Below, in pieces: positions 26,600-34,052 of a stretch of DNA of 37,188 bases (positions are counted from its first letter, which is position 1; the number at the start of each line of letters is the position of its first letter). The notes under the pieces are model-generated. The model worked only from the letters and a program-made list of their open reading frames with translations, had not been told where the DNA came from and did no database searches. Made by a program: the position numbers and the translations under genes. The DNA comes from an uncultured Clostridia bacterium (GTDB taxonomy: Bacteria; Bacillota; Clostridia; Christensenellales; CALMFG01): NCBI GenBank assembly GCA_937863465.1, contig CALMFG010000171.1, positions 1 to 37,188 of the forward strand, given 5' to 3'.

Positions 26600-26908
26600 T
26601 TAAAGCTTAATCTCGATATCAACACCGGCCGGCAGATCCAGACGCATGAGCGAATCGGTGGTTTTCGATGTCGCTTCCAAAATGTCGATCAGACGTTTGT
26701 GGGTCTTGATTTCGAACTGTTCTCTCGAGTCCTTATACATGTGCGGGGCTCTTAAGATGGTGACAATCTCTTTTTGTGTCGGCAGGGGGATTGGGCCCGA
26801 AACTTTAGCGCCGGTGCGCTTGGCCGTTTCAACAATCCGCTGAGCCGATTGGTCGATCAGGTTGTGATCATAAGCTTTCAGTTTGATTCTAATCTTCTGT
26901 GTAGCCAT
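26600..26908 (-). CDS. rpsJ: 30S ribosomal protein S10
   Basis: A 102-residue protein of the small-subunit head that also acts as the antitermination factor NusE. It has [76 protein letters not shown], complete. The ATG at 26908 is 11 bases after AGGAGG. The frame stays open 42 codons further upstream, but that is leader RNA, not protein. It is the first gene of the ribosomal operon. The ribosome binding site is partly inside a 5-bp hairpin. Confidence 0.98.
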   Translation of the reverse strand: MATQKIRIKLKAYDHNLIDQSAQRIVETAKRTGAKVSGPIPLPTQKEIVTILRAPHMYKDSREQFEIKTHKRLIDILEATSKTTDSLMRLDLPAGVDIEIKL

Positions 26909-27101
26909 TAAACTTCTTTCCTCCTCGTTATTTTCGAGGCCGCTATACACTTTGCCGTGTGTGCCGAACATTAATTTTCGACACGGCGAACCGCGGCCCG
27001 CCGCTTTGCTCTTAGGCAAAACGTTTGTCTGCAAAAGTTATCCGTAATTGGAAGACCGGTAACCTTCTGCATCATCCCGTGCTGTACATTTTCCGCACAG
27101 C
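26909..27101 (-). promoter_or_regulatory. Structured S10 operon leader RNA, candidate autoregulatory site
   Basis: About 190 bases between the proximal promoter and rpsJ, with a series of hairpins on the minus strand: a 5-bp stem near the start (GCTGT/ACAGC); a long imperfect stem at 27031-27070 of about 13 pairs with one bulged G; TTTGC/GCAAA around 27006-27020; GCCGTGT/ACACGGC (26954-26987), which competes with GTGTCGAA/TTCGGCAC; and CCTCG/CGAGG (26923-26939), which captures part of the ribosome binding site. Similar leaders bind L4 in other bacteria. This one is drawn by eye and was not matched to a known family. Confidence 0.6.
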
Positions 27102-27107
27102 TTTTTA

Positions 27108-27136
27108 ATTATACATGAACACCCACACCAATGCAA
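27108..27136 (-). promoter_or_regulatory. Proximal promoter (P2) of the ribosomal operon
   Basis: TTGCAT (27131-27136), 17 bases, TATAAT (27108-27113) on the minus strand. Transcription would start at about 27101, giving a leader of roughly 190 bases. A 6-bp GGGTTT/AAACCC hairpin (27137-27157) abuts the -35. Confidence 0.85.
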
Positions 27137-27159
27137 GGGTTTTTTTAGAATAAACCCGC

Positions 27160-27188
27160 AAAAAAACGCCGAATTTCAGCGGTTTTTG
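27160..27188 (-). terminator. Possible short hairpin terminator between the two S10 promoters
   Basis: On the minus strand AAAAAC-C-GC pairs with GCG-TTTTT with one bulged base, leaving a run of seven T's. It would lie only about 10 bases into a transcript from the distal promoter. The stem is weak and it may equally be a processing or pausing site. An alternative pairing AACC-GC/GC-G-GGTT is possible. Confidence 0.35.
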
Positions 27189-27203
27189 GTGCGTCCGATA
27201 TGC

Positions 27204-27232
27204 AGTATATCGAAATGCAGCGGCGCTGTCAA
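27204..27232 (-). promoter_or_regulatory. Distal promoter (P1) of the ribosomal operon
   Basis: A near-perfect consensus: TTGACA (27227-27232), 17 bases, TATACT (27204-27209) on the minus strand. Its -10 lies inside an inverted repeat CGATAT/ATATCG (27196-27201 and 27207-27212), which could be an operator. Transcription would start near 27197 and run through the hairpin at 27160-27188 to the second promoter and rpsJ. Confidence 0.8.
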
Positions 27233-27261
27233 GCGGATGATTTCCCCCATCTGCGAGCATG

Positions 27262-27290
27262 AAAAAAACCCATGGCACGCCATGGGTTTT
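27262..27290 (-). terminator. Terminator after the small membrane protein gene
   Basis: An 11-bp perfect stem (AAAACCCATGG and its complement, within 27265-27290) with a 4-base loop, followed on the minus strand by TTT. The stem's own T's extend this to a run of seven. It lies about 15 bases after the stop of the 56-residue protein. Confidence 0.88.
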
Positions 27291-27304
27291 GCTGTCTTAA
27301 TTGA

Positions 27305-27475
27305 TTAGAAGCCTTTGACGGTATTGCCGACGCCCAACAGCACGAAAGCCGCCAGAGCAGTCCAGCCGCCGTCGAACGGAATAAATCCGAGCAGGCCGAC
27401 CATCTGTAGCAATGCCACAACTCCCAATGCAACAGAAATCCAAAATACGATCTTTTTCGGTGGTGTTAATCTCAT
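27305..27475 (-). CDS. Small two-helix membrane protein of unknown function
   Basis: A 56-residue protein starting MRLTPPKKIVFW, with two hydrophobic segments (about 9-32 and 38-53) and the end GNTVKGF. I recall similar 50-60 residue proteins with an MR(I/L)TPPK start in diverse bacteria, all unnamed and without known function. The ATG at 27475 is chosen because GGAGGT lies 9 bases upstream; an in-frame ATG at 27502 lies before that site. It has its own consensus promoter, a palindromic operator-like site at the transcription start and a terminator, so it is a one-gene transcription unit. Membrane location is predicted from hydrophobicity. No function should be assumed. Confidence 0.8.
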   Translation of the reverse strand: MRLTPPKKIVFWISVALGVVALLQMVGLLGFIPFDGGWTALAAFVLLGVGNTVKGF

Positions 27476-27503
27476 ATGAATGATACCTCCAGAAATTTTC
27501 ATT

Positions 27504-27523
27504 AAGACAAATTAATTTGTCTT
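27504..27523 (-). promoter_or_regulatory. Perfect 20-bp palindrome, candidate operator
   Basis: The half-site AAGACAAATT is followed directly by its reverse complement, with no mismatch and no spacer. It begins at the predicted transcription start (about 27523) of the small membrane protein gene and ends 28 bases before the ATG. A dimeric repressor is the simplest reading. An RNA hairpin is also possible but would have no loop. Confidence 0.65.
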
Positions 27524-27529
27524 TTCACT

Positions 27530-27558
27530 AATATACCATATTTTAGCTCAATTTTCAA
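27530..27558 (-). promoter_or_regulatory. Promoter of the small membrane protein gene
   Basis: TTGAAA (27553-27558), 17 bases, TATATT (27530-27535) on the minus strand, with TGG before the -10 (extended -10). It begins about 20 bases after the stop of the GtrA-like gene. Confidence 0.85.
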
Positions 27559-27578
27559 TCGGTCGCCCATAATTTCAC

Positions 27579-28022
27579 TTAATCCGATACTTCGGTCGAA
27601 TCGTCCCCGTCCGACTGCTTTTTCTCCCGAAACGCCCAAATCTTCTGCAAAAAGTAGTTGTAAGGTGTGGTAAAGCAGATGGTGATAATCGGCGCGATTT
27701 TTTCGGAGATGCCAAGCCCGTCCACAAACAGCGCGATAAGGCCGGTGGAGAGCAGCAGCGATGACCCGTACACCACATAGAACTTTAAGACCGACTGCTT
27801 AACCGTTGCGCCCGCGTCCTTGAAAACCCAGAGCTTGCTTAAAAGATAGCCGTTGATTGAGCCCGCAAAATAGGCGATGATGTTCGCCGCGAGATGATGC
27901 ACACCTAAGTACAGCAGCAGATAATAGACGCCGAAATAGACCGCCGTGTTGATGACGCCGACGATGCTGAATTTGATGAACCGTTCAAAAAAACGGTAAA
28001 GCTTGATGATGAGTGCTTTCAT
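27579..28022 (-). CDS. GtrA-family membrane protein
   Basis: A 147-residue protein with four predicted transmembrane helices (about 14-36, 38-60, 75-97 and 104-126). The family pattern is FIKFSIVGVINTAVYFGVYYLLLYLGVHHLAANIIAYFAGSINGYLLSKLWVFKD, repeated in PYNYFLQKIWAFREKK. GtrA/DPMS-like proteins are thought to move or flip polyprenyl-linked sugars across the membrane. Start 28022 is set by AAGGA 5 bases upstream; the frame extends further only as a shadow of purL. It follows purL by 10 bases as the last gene of the operon. A sugar-transfer partner gene is not present here, so its pathway is open. Confidence 0.88.
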   Translation of the reverse strand: MKALIIKLYRFFERFIKFSIVGVINTAVYFGVYYLLLYLGVHHLAANIIAYFAGSINGYLLSKLWVFKDAGATVKQSVLKFYVVYGSSLLLSTGLIALFVDGLGISEKIAPIITICFTTPYNYFLQKIWAFREKKQSDGDDSTEVSD

Positions 28023-28032
28023 TGGTTTCCTT

Positions 28033-31000
28033 CTATTTATAGTAATGAATGCCCGACTGGAACAGGCGTTTGTCCTTGATTCCCGGCACGTTCTTAAACG
28101 TGTTTTCCGTGCTTCGTTCGTTATGCCCCATCTTGCCAAACACGCGTCCGTCGGCCGAGAAAATACCTTCGATAGCGAACATCGACCCGTTGACGTTGTA
28201 CGCGCCGTCCATGGTGGGCAGGCCATCCGGCCCCACATACTGGGTGGCGATTTGGCCGTTCTTCATCATGGTTTGGATATCCGCATCGCTGGCCACAAAA
28301 CGGCCCTCGCCGTGCGAAACGGCCACAGTATGGATTTCGCCCGGTTCGCTTAGGGCCATCCACGGTGAGTTCACCGAGGTGACGCGCGTGGTGACCAGCC
28401 GCGAAATATGCCGGCCGATGGTGTTAAAGGTCAGTGTCGGGTCGCCCGCCTCCATCTCGCCAATCTGTCCTTTGGTGAGCAGTCCCAGCTTGATGAGCGC
28501 CTGAAAACCATTGCAGATGCCGATCATCAGCCCGTCGCGGTTAAAGAGCAGGTCATGTACCGCGTCTTTCACCTTGGGGTTTCTAAAGGTGGTGGCGATG
28601 AACTTGCCCGAGCCGTCGGGTTCGTCGCCGCCCGAGAAGCCGCCGGGCAGCATGATGATTTGCGAATTTTTAATCTTCTTCACCAGCGCGTCGATGCTGT
28701 CTTCAATCGCTTTAGGCGACAGATTTCCGATGATGATATGTTCGGCCAGTCCGCCCGCCTCGTTAAACGCGTTCATCGAATCGTACTCGCAGTTGGTTCC
28801 GGTGAACACGGGCAGAATCACGCGCGGTTTGGCAAAGCCCGTCTTGGCCTTGGCAGATTTTCTTTCCTTATATATGGGCGTTTCCACATTGGTCGCGCCG
28901 TTTTTCGCGGTATGCGGAAACACTTTGCCCAGCGGTTTTAAGTATATGTCGATGAGCTCGGTTACAGGAATGCTTTCTTCCCCTATTGTCAAGTTTGAGC
29001 CGCCGGTTTGCCCCAGCAGAGCCATATCCAGCGTTTCGTCGGTTTCAATGAGGATATCCGCGTAAGATTTGTCGAACAAGCCGTCCAGAACGATGTGTTT
29101 ATCCAGCGTAAATCCGATGCCGTTCCCCATGCACATTTTGGCCAGTGCCGCACCAACGCCCCCGCGCTCCAGCGCGTAAGCCGCTTTCACCTTCCCCGCT
29201 ACAATCAGCGCGGTCAGCTCGGCGTACTTTTGCTTTAAATCGGCAAAGTCAGGCGTGCCGTCTTCCAGCGTCTTCACTGACAGCCGATACACCTTGGAGC
29301 CCGCTTCTTTGAATTCGCCCGAAACAATGTGCTTTGCCTCCTGTGTCGATACCGCAAACGAAACCAGTGTGGGCGGAACATGGATGTCGTTAAACGTGCC
29401 GCTCATCGAATCCTTGCCACCGATGGCCGCAATGCCCAGACCCGCCTGCGCATAAAAAGCGCCCAGCAATGCCGCGGCGGGTTTTCCCCAGGTTTCGGGG
29501 TTTTCGGTCATGCGTTCAAAGTATTCCTGGAAGGTCAGCCATGTGTCTGATAGTGCCCCGCCCGAAGCGACCATCTTGGCCGCCGAGGAAACCACGGCGT
29601 AGACGCTGCCGATAAACGGATTTTTTTCGGTTAAATAAGGGTCGTAGCCATAGCTCATCAGCGTGGCGGTATCGGACATGCCGCCCGAAACCGGCACCTT
29701 GGCCGCCATGGCCTGCGCCGGAGTCAGCTGGTTTTTGCCGCCCAGCGGCATATTCACCGTACCCGCGCCGATGGTGCTGTCGAACATCTCAATGAGACCC
29801 TTCTTGGACGCGATATTGATGTCCGAAAGCAGGGCTTTCAGGGTTTCCCCCGCCGTACCGCGGTTTTCTTCTATATATAATTCTTTTTCAGATAAATCGA
29901 TTTTTGCCTTGGCCGTCTGCGTGACCCCGTTGGTGTCCAAAAACGCGCGGGAAATATCCACGATTTTTTCGCCGTTCCACGTCATGCGCATCCTTGCGGT
30001 GTCGGTGACGTCGGCAATCTTGACGGCTTCCAGATTCTCTTCGGCGGCCAGCTTCAGCACAGCATTCAAATGTTTCGGTTCAATCACCACCGCCATGCGT
30101 TCCTGCGATTCGCTGATGCAAAGCTCGGTACCGTTTAAGCCCTCATACTTTTTGGGTACCGCGTCCAGATCAATATCCAGCCCATCGGTCAACTCGCCCA
30201 CAGCCACACACACGCCGCCCGCGCCAAAGTCATTGCACCGCTTCACGCGTTTTGAAAATTCGGGGTTGCGGAACAGCCGCTGGAGTTTGCGCTCGGTCAA
30301 AGGGTTGCCCTTCTGCACCTCGGCGCCGCATTCGGATATCGACGAATCGTCATGGCTCTTGGAGGAACCCGTCGCGCCGCCGATGCCGTCCCGGCCGGTT
30401 CTGCCGCCCAGCATCAGCACGATGTCGCCCTTTACGGGGCGTTCGCGCACCACGTTTTCGGCCGGAGCCGCCGCGATAACCGCGCCGATCTCCATGCGCT
30501 TGGCCTTGTAGCCCGGATGATAGATTTCGTCCACCAATCCCGTGGCCAGACCAATCTGGTTGCCGTAGGACGAATAGCCGTGCGCCGCCTCCTTGGATAT
30601 CTTCACCTGCGGCAGTTTGTTCTCCATGGTGAGCGCCAGGGATTCGGTCACATCGCCTGCGCCGGTCACGCGCATGGCCTGATAGACGTACGCCCGTCCC
30701 GAAAGCGGATCGCGGATGGCCCCGCCAAGACAGGTGGCCGCGCCGCCAAAGGGTTCAATCTCGGTCGGGTGGTTATGCGTTTCGTTTTTAAACATGATGA
30801 GATACGGCCGCTTTTCGCCGTTCACCAGAATGTCTTTCTTGATCGAGCAGGCGTTGATTTCCTCAGATTCATCCAGCCCGTTTATCAGACCCTGCTGTTT
30901 AGCGAACTTGGTGTAGACCGTCGCCATATCCATGAGGCAGATGTCTTTTTCTTTTCTTCCTTTATATATGCTTTTTCGTGCAAAAAGATAGTCAGCATAG

Positions 31001-31746
31001 GTTTGTTTGACGCGCGCGTTGGTCATCCCTTCGCCGAAAGCGACGTCCTCCAGCCGCGTTAAAAACGTGGTGTGGCGGCAGTGATCCGACCAATAGGTAT
31101 CGATGACGCGAAGCTCGGAAACGTACGGATCCCGTCCCTCTTCCTTAAAGTACCCTTGCGTAAATTTCAGGTCCTCAAGCTTCATGGCAAACCCGTAATC
31201 GGCCACCATGCTTTTAAGCTTCTCATCAGCAAAGCTGATGAAGCCCTGCACTTTTTCCACCGGCTCGGGTTCGCGGACATCCATGGCCAGATGATCTCGT
31301 TTCTGGTCGTTCGCCAATCTCGAATCCACCGGATTGACGATGTATTTTTGAATAGCGGCCACATCCGCCGGGGTCAAATCGCCCGAGAGCGCATAGACCG
31401 TGGCGGTGGCGATATTCGGGCGGGCTTTCATGGTGAGCAGCTGAACGCACTGCGCCGCGCTGTCGGCTCGCTGGTCGTACTGGCCGGGCAGGTATTCCAC
31501 AGCAAAGCACACACCGGATTCCGCGTGATCCTCCAAAAACACCTCGTCCACCATGGGCTCGGAAAAGATGCTCTTGACCGCCTTGTCAAAATCGGCGTCG
31601 TCCATGCCTTCCACATCATAGCGAATCAGCACGGCCAAGTCACTTAAGCGCTGGATGCCCAGAGATTCTCTTAAGTCCGCCAGCATCTTTTTGGCCGCAA
31701 TATCAAAGCCCTGCTTTTTCTTCACAAAAATCCGTCTAACCGCCAT
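28033..31746 (-). CDS. purL: Phosphoribosylformylglycinamidine synthase, single-chain PurL
   Basis: Fourth step of purine synthesis: FGAR, glutamine and ATP give FGAM. At 1237 residues it is the single-chain form rather than the PurS/PurQ/PurL trio of Bacillus. Visible parts are an N-terminal PurS-like region (about 1-160), the first AIR-synthase half with TYWSDHCRHTTF (about 218-228) and KNETHNHPTEIEPFGGAATCLGGAIRD, the second half with DFGAGGVCVAVGELTDG and GGKDSMSGTF, and a C-terminal class I glutaminase with the nucleophile in GICNGFQ (Cys about 1078) and the His/Glu pair in MGHNERS (about 1208 and 1210). All key residues are present. It lies in an operon with no other purine gene. Confidence 0.97.
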   Translation of the reverse strand: MAVRRIFVKKKQGFDIAAKKMLADLRESLGIQRLSDLAVLIRYDVEGMDDADFDKAVKSIFSEPMVDEVFLEDHAESGVCFAVEYLPGQYDQRADSAAQCVQLLTMKARPNIATATVYALSGDLTPADVAAIQKYIVNPVDSRLANDQKRDHLAMDVREPEPVEKVQGFISFADEKLKSMVADYGFAMKLEDLKFTQGYFKEEGRDPYVSELRVIDTYWSDHCRHTTFLTRLEDVAFGEGMTNARVKQTYADYLFARKSIYKGRKEKDICLMDMATVYTKFAKQQGLINGLDESEEINACSIKKDILVNGEKRPYLIMFKNETHNHPTEIEPFGGAATCLGGAIRDPLSGRAYVYQAMRVTGAGDVTESLALTMENKLPQVKISKEAAHGYSSYGNQIGLATGLVDEIYHPGYKAKRMEIGAVIAAAPAENVVRERPVKGDIVLMLGGRTGRDGIGGATGSSKSHDDSSISECGAEVQKGNPLTERKLQRLFRNPEFSKRVKRCNDFGAGGVCVAVGELTDGLDIDLDAVPKKYEGLNGTELCISESQERMAVVIEPKHLNAVLKLAAEENLEAVKIADVTDTARMRMTWNGEKIVDISRAFLDTNGVTQTAKAKIDLSEKELYIEENRGTAGETLKALLSDINIASKKGLIEMFDSTIGAGTVNMPLGGKNQLTPAQAMAAKVPVSGGMSDTATLMSYGYDPYLTEKNPFIGSVYAVVSSAAKMVASGGALSDTWLTFQEYFERMTENPETWGKPAAALLGAFYAQAGLGIAAIGGKDSMSGTFNDIHVPPTLVSFAVSTQEAKHIVSGEFKEAGSKVYRLSVKTLEDGTPDFADLKQKYAELTALIVAGKVKAAYALERGGVGAALAKMCMGNGIGFTLDKHIVLDGLFDKSYADILIETDETLDMALLGQTGGSNLTIGEESIPVTELIDIYLKPLGKVFPHTAKNGATNVETPIYKERKSAKAKTGFAKPRVILPVFTGTNCEYDSMNAFNEAGGLAEHIIIGNLSPKAIEDSIDALVKKIKNSQIIMLPGGFSGGDEPDGSGKFIATTFRNPKVKDAVHDLLFNRDGLMIGICNGFQALIKLGLLTKGQIGEMEAGDPTLTFNTIGRHISRLVTTRVTSVNSPWMALSEPGEIHTVAVSHGEGRFVASDADIQTMMKNGQIATQYVGPDGLPTMDGAYNVNGSMFAIEGIFSADGRVFGKMGHNERSTENTFKNVPGIKDKRLFQSGIHYYK

Positions 31747-31770
31747 AACCCGCTCCTTATATTAAACAAA

Positions 31771-32721
31771 CTAAATTAGATTCACAAAGAGAACAATCGC
31801 CGGCATGGTGACGAAGGAGAGTACCATGGTCCAGGCAAACGCCTTGGTCGCAAACTCGGCGTCCGCACCGTAGTATTCCGAAATGATGATGGCCTGCAGC
31901 ATGACCGGCAGGGTCATCTGCACCGCAAACACATCGCGTCCCAGACCGCCTAAGCCAAACAGAACCGCGGCCAGCAGCATCACGCCCGGCGCGATAATCA
32001 GCCGCCCCAGCAGAACCTTCATCACGTCCCACTCAAATTTCAGCGCAGGAAGGCCCAAATCACCCAGCATAATGCCTGTGAAAATCAGCGACAGCGGCGA
32101 CGTCAGTCCCGAAAGATATCCCACGGTGTCCATGATGAAATCCGGCAGTTTGACATTGAGAAACATCAGCGCAAATCCGATGAACAGCGAGATTAAGGGC
32201 ACGCTGAACACCTTGGAAAGCGCATCTTTCGCCGTCACCTTTTCCTTAACGCCGGTCCGCACCGCGGCATCCCGCCGGATGCCGAAATAGCCGAACGTCC
32301 AGAACATGGTGGTGTTCACCATAAAATACATCACAGCATAAATCATCCCGTCCTCGCCGAACACCGCCATGGCCAGCGGAAAGCCGATGAATACCGAGTT
32401 TGAAAAAGCAAAAAGAGCCGAGAATAGTCCCCGTCTCTCTTTTTTAACTTTTAAAAGCGCGCCCGCCGCCATCGACAGCAGATAGATGCCGAAGGATGCC
32501 GCCAACAGAGCCAGCAGATTTATGCGGGCATTTAATATATCCTCCCGCGTGAACCGCGTTAGGAAACTATAGATGACACTGGCCGGAACCGCGATGTTGA
32601 CCACAATCTTAATCAGCAGTGTGGCGTCCTCACGTGTCGCCCATTTTTTATAATGTATGAACAGCCCCGCCCCAATCATCAAAAAGACGGTCCCGACGGC
32701 GCCCATCGCGGAGAGTATCAC
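31771..32721 (-). CDS. AEC-family (auxin efflux carrier type) transporter
   Basis: A 316-residue membrane protein with about 10 hydrophobic segments in two similar halves. Family features are GAVGTVFLMIGAGLFIHYKKW at the N-terminus, the first-half ALFAFSNSVFIGFPLAMAVFGEDGM with the crossed-helix glycine/proline region, and the second-half VMLQAIIISEYYGADAEFATKAFAWTMVLSFVTMPAI. Bacterial AEC proteins carry malate, malonate or other small organic anions; the substrate here is not predictable. It lies 11 bases after the aspartate kinase gene and 24 bases before purL. A link to aspartate-family amino acid export is only a guess. Confidence 0.88.
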   Translation of the reverse strand: MILSAMGAVGTVFLMIGAGLFIHYKKWATREDATLLIKIVVNIAVPASVIYSFLTRFTREDILNARINLLALLAASFGIYLLSMAAGALLKVKKERRGLFSALFAFSNSVFIGFPLAMAVFGEDGMIYAVMYFMVNTTMFWTFGYFGIRRDAAVRTGVKEKVTAKDALSKVFSVPLISLFIGFALMFLNVKLPDFIMDTVGYLSGLTSPLSLIFTGIMLGDLGLPALKFEWDVMKVLLGRLIIAPGVMLLAAVLFGLGGLGRDVFAVQMTLPVMLQAIIISEYYGADAEFATKAFAWTMVLSFVTMPAIVLFVNLI

Positions 32722-32732
32722 GTCTCGCTCCT

Positions 32733-34052
32733 TTAGTTGAATTCGTTATAGATGGCAATCACCGCACTGTCGAAGTCATCGTTTTCCACCCCGACAATGA
32801 TGTTGATCTCGCTGCTGCCCTGGTCAATCATGCGCACATTGATTTTCGCCTCGGAGAGTGCGTGGAAAAGCCGTGCCGCTGTGCCGACCTGATGCCGCAT
32901 GCCGCGTCCAACCACGGCAACCAGCGCCATGTTGGAGAACTCCTCAATGACATCCGGTTTACATACGCGGTAGATATCGTCCTTAACCTTTTTCAGTTTG
33001 CCGTCGATGCACTCGTCCGCAATCACCAAAGACAGCGTATCGATACCCGAAGGCATATGCTCAAAGCTGACATCGTTCTGTTCCAAGGCTTCCAGCACTT
33101 TGCGGCCGAAACCGATTTCAGCATTCATCTTGTTTTTCTCAATCGCAATGACCGTGAAGTTCCTTTTGCCCGCGATGCCCGTGATGACCCCGGCGTTTTC
33201 GTCACCCACCTTGGACACAATCATGGTGCCCGGGTGGCTGGGGTCGTTGGTGTTCTTGATGTTGATGGGGATATGCACTTCAGCCACGGGGAACACCGCG
33301 TCCTCATGTAAAACCGAAGCACCCATATAGGAAAGCTCGCGTAGTTCGCGATAGGTGACGCGCTCAATGGTCTTGGGGTTTTTGACGATTCTCGGGTCGG
33401 CCATCATGAAGCCCGAAACATCCGTCCAGTTTTCATAAACCAGCGCCGAGACCGCGCGCGCCACGATGGCACCCGTAATGTCCGATCCGCCGCGCGAAAA
33501 GGTCTTAACCTCGCCGTCCGCCGCGAGGCCGTAAAAGCCCGGAATCACCGCGTGCTCGGTGTGTTTCAGCCGGCCAGACATCATCGATTCGGTTTTGCTC
33601 AAATCCAGACGGCCTTTGCCGTCAAAGAAAATCACGTCGGCCGCATCGACAAATTCGTAGCCTAAGAAAGCGGCCAGAATGAGTCCGTTTAAATATTCGC
33701 CGCGGGAGGCCGTATAGTCCAGGCTCGCGCCGTTTAAGATATCGTGCTCCACTATATCCAAATGTTTTTCAATATTAAGATCCAGTTTCAGCGCGTCGCG
33801 CATCTCGACAAACCGACTGCGGATTTCGGTAAATGTGTCATCGATTTTCTCGCCGTCCAGCGCCTGTTTTTTCACAGCGTACAAAAGGTCGGTAATCTTG
33901 TGATCCTTGCCGAACCGTTTGCCCGGTGCCGATGGCACCACAAATTTGCGGCGGTCATCCATCTCGATAATCGCCTTGACTTTTCTCATCTGCTCGGCAT
34001 TGGCCAGCGAAGACCCGCCGAACTTTGCCACCAAAATGTCATTGTTCCCCAT
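32733..34052 (-). CDS. Aspartate kinase
   Basis: Phosphorylates aspartate, the entry to lysine, threonine, methionine and diaminopimelate synthesis. It has 439 residues. The kinase domain (about 1-290) has VAKFGGSSLANAEQMRK, KFVVPSAPGKR, DYTASRGEYLNGLILAAFLGYEFVDA and FSRGGSDITGAIVARAV. Two C-terminal ACT domains (from about 310 and 375; VAVVGRGMRHQVGTAARLFHALSEAKINVRMIDQGSSEINIIVGVE) make feedback control by amino acids likely. It is monofunctional, with no homoserine dehydrogenase. Its start overlaps the preceding DUF1015 gene by 14 bases. No lysine riboswitch is seen. Confidence 0.95.
   Translation of the reverse strand: MGNNDILVAKFGGSSLANAEQMRKVKAIIEMDDRRKFVVPSAPGKRFGKDHKITDLLYAVKKQALDGEKIDDTFTEIRSRFVEMRDALKLDLNIEKHLDIVEHDILNGASLDYTASRGEYLNGLILAAFLGYEFVDAADVIFFDGKGRLDLSKTESMMSGRLKHTEHAVIPGFYGLAADGEVKTFSRGGSDITGAIVARAVSALVYENWTDVSGFMMADPRIVKNPKTIERVTYRELRELSYMGASVLHEDAVFPVAEVHIPINIKNTNDPSHPGTMIVSKVGDENAGVITGIAGKRNFTVIAIEKNKMNAEIGFGRKVLEALEQNDVSFEHMPSGIDTLSLVIADECIDGKLKKVKDDIYRVCKPDVIEEFSNMALVAVVGRGMRHQVGTAARLFHALSEAKINVRMIDQGSSEINIIVGVENDDFDSAVIAIYNEFN

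Noticed and set aside
26909-27034. In-frame N-terminal extension of S10 starting at a TTG
   Set aside because: S10 is universally about 102 residues and has a good ribosome binding site at 26922. The 42 open codons coincide with leader hairpins, and such a run without a stop is not unlikely at this GC.
28023-28238. Longer N-terminus for the GtrA-like protein
   Set aside because: The extension is a shifted-frame shadow of the end of purL. The ribosome binding site and family alignment both support 28022.
29663-30511. A 282-codon open frame on the plus strand
   Set aside because: It lies wholly antisense to purL, whose motifs are intact. The translation is serine/proline-rich with no family pattern, as expected of a GC-biased antisense frame.
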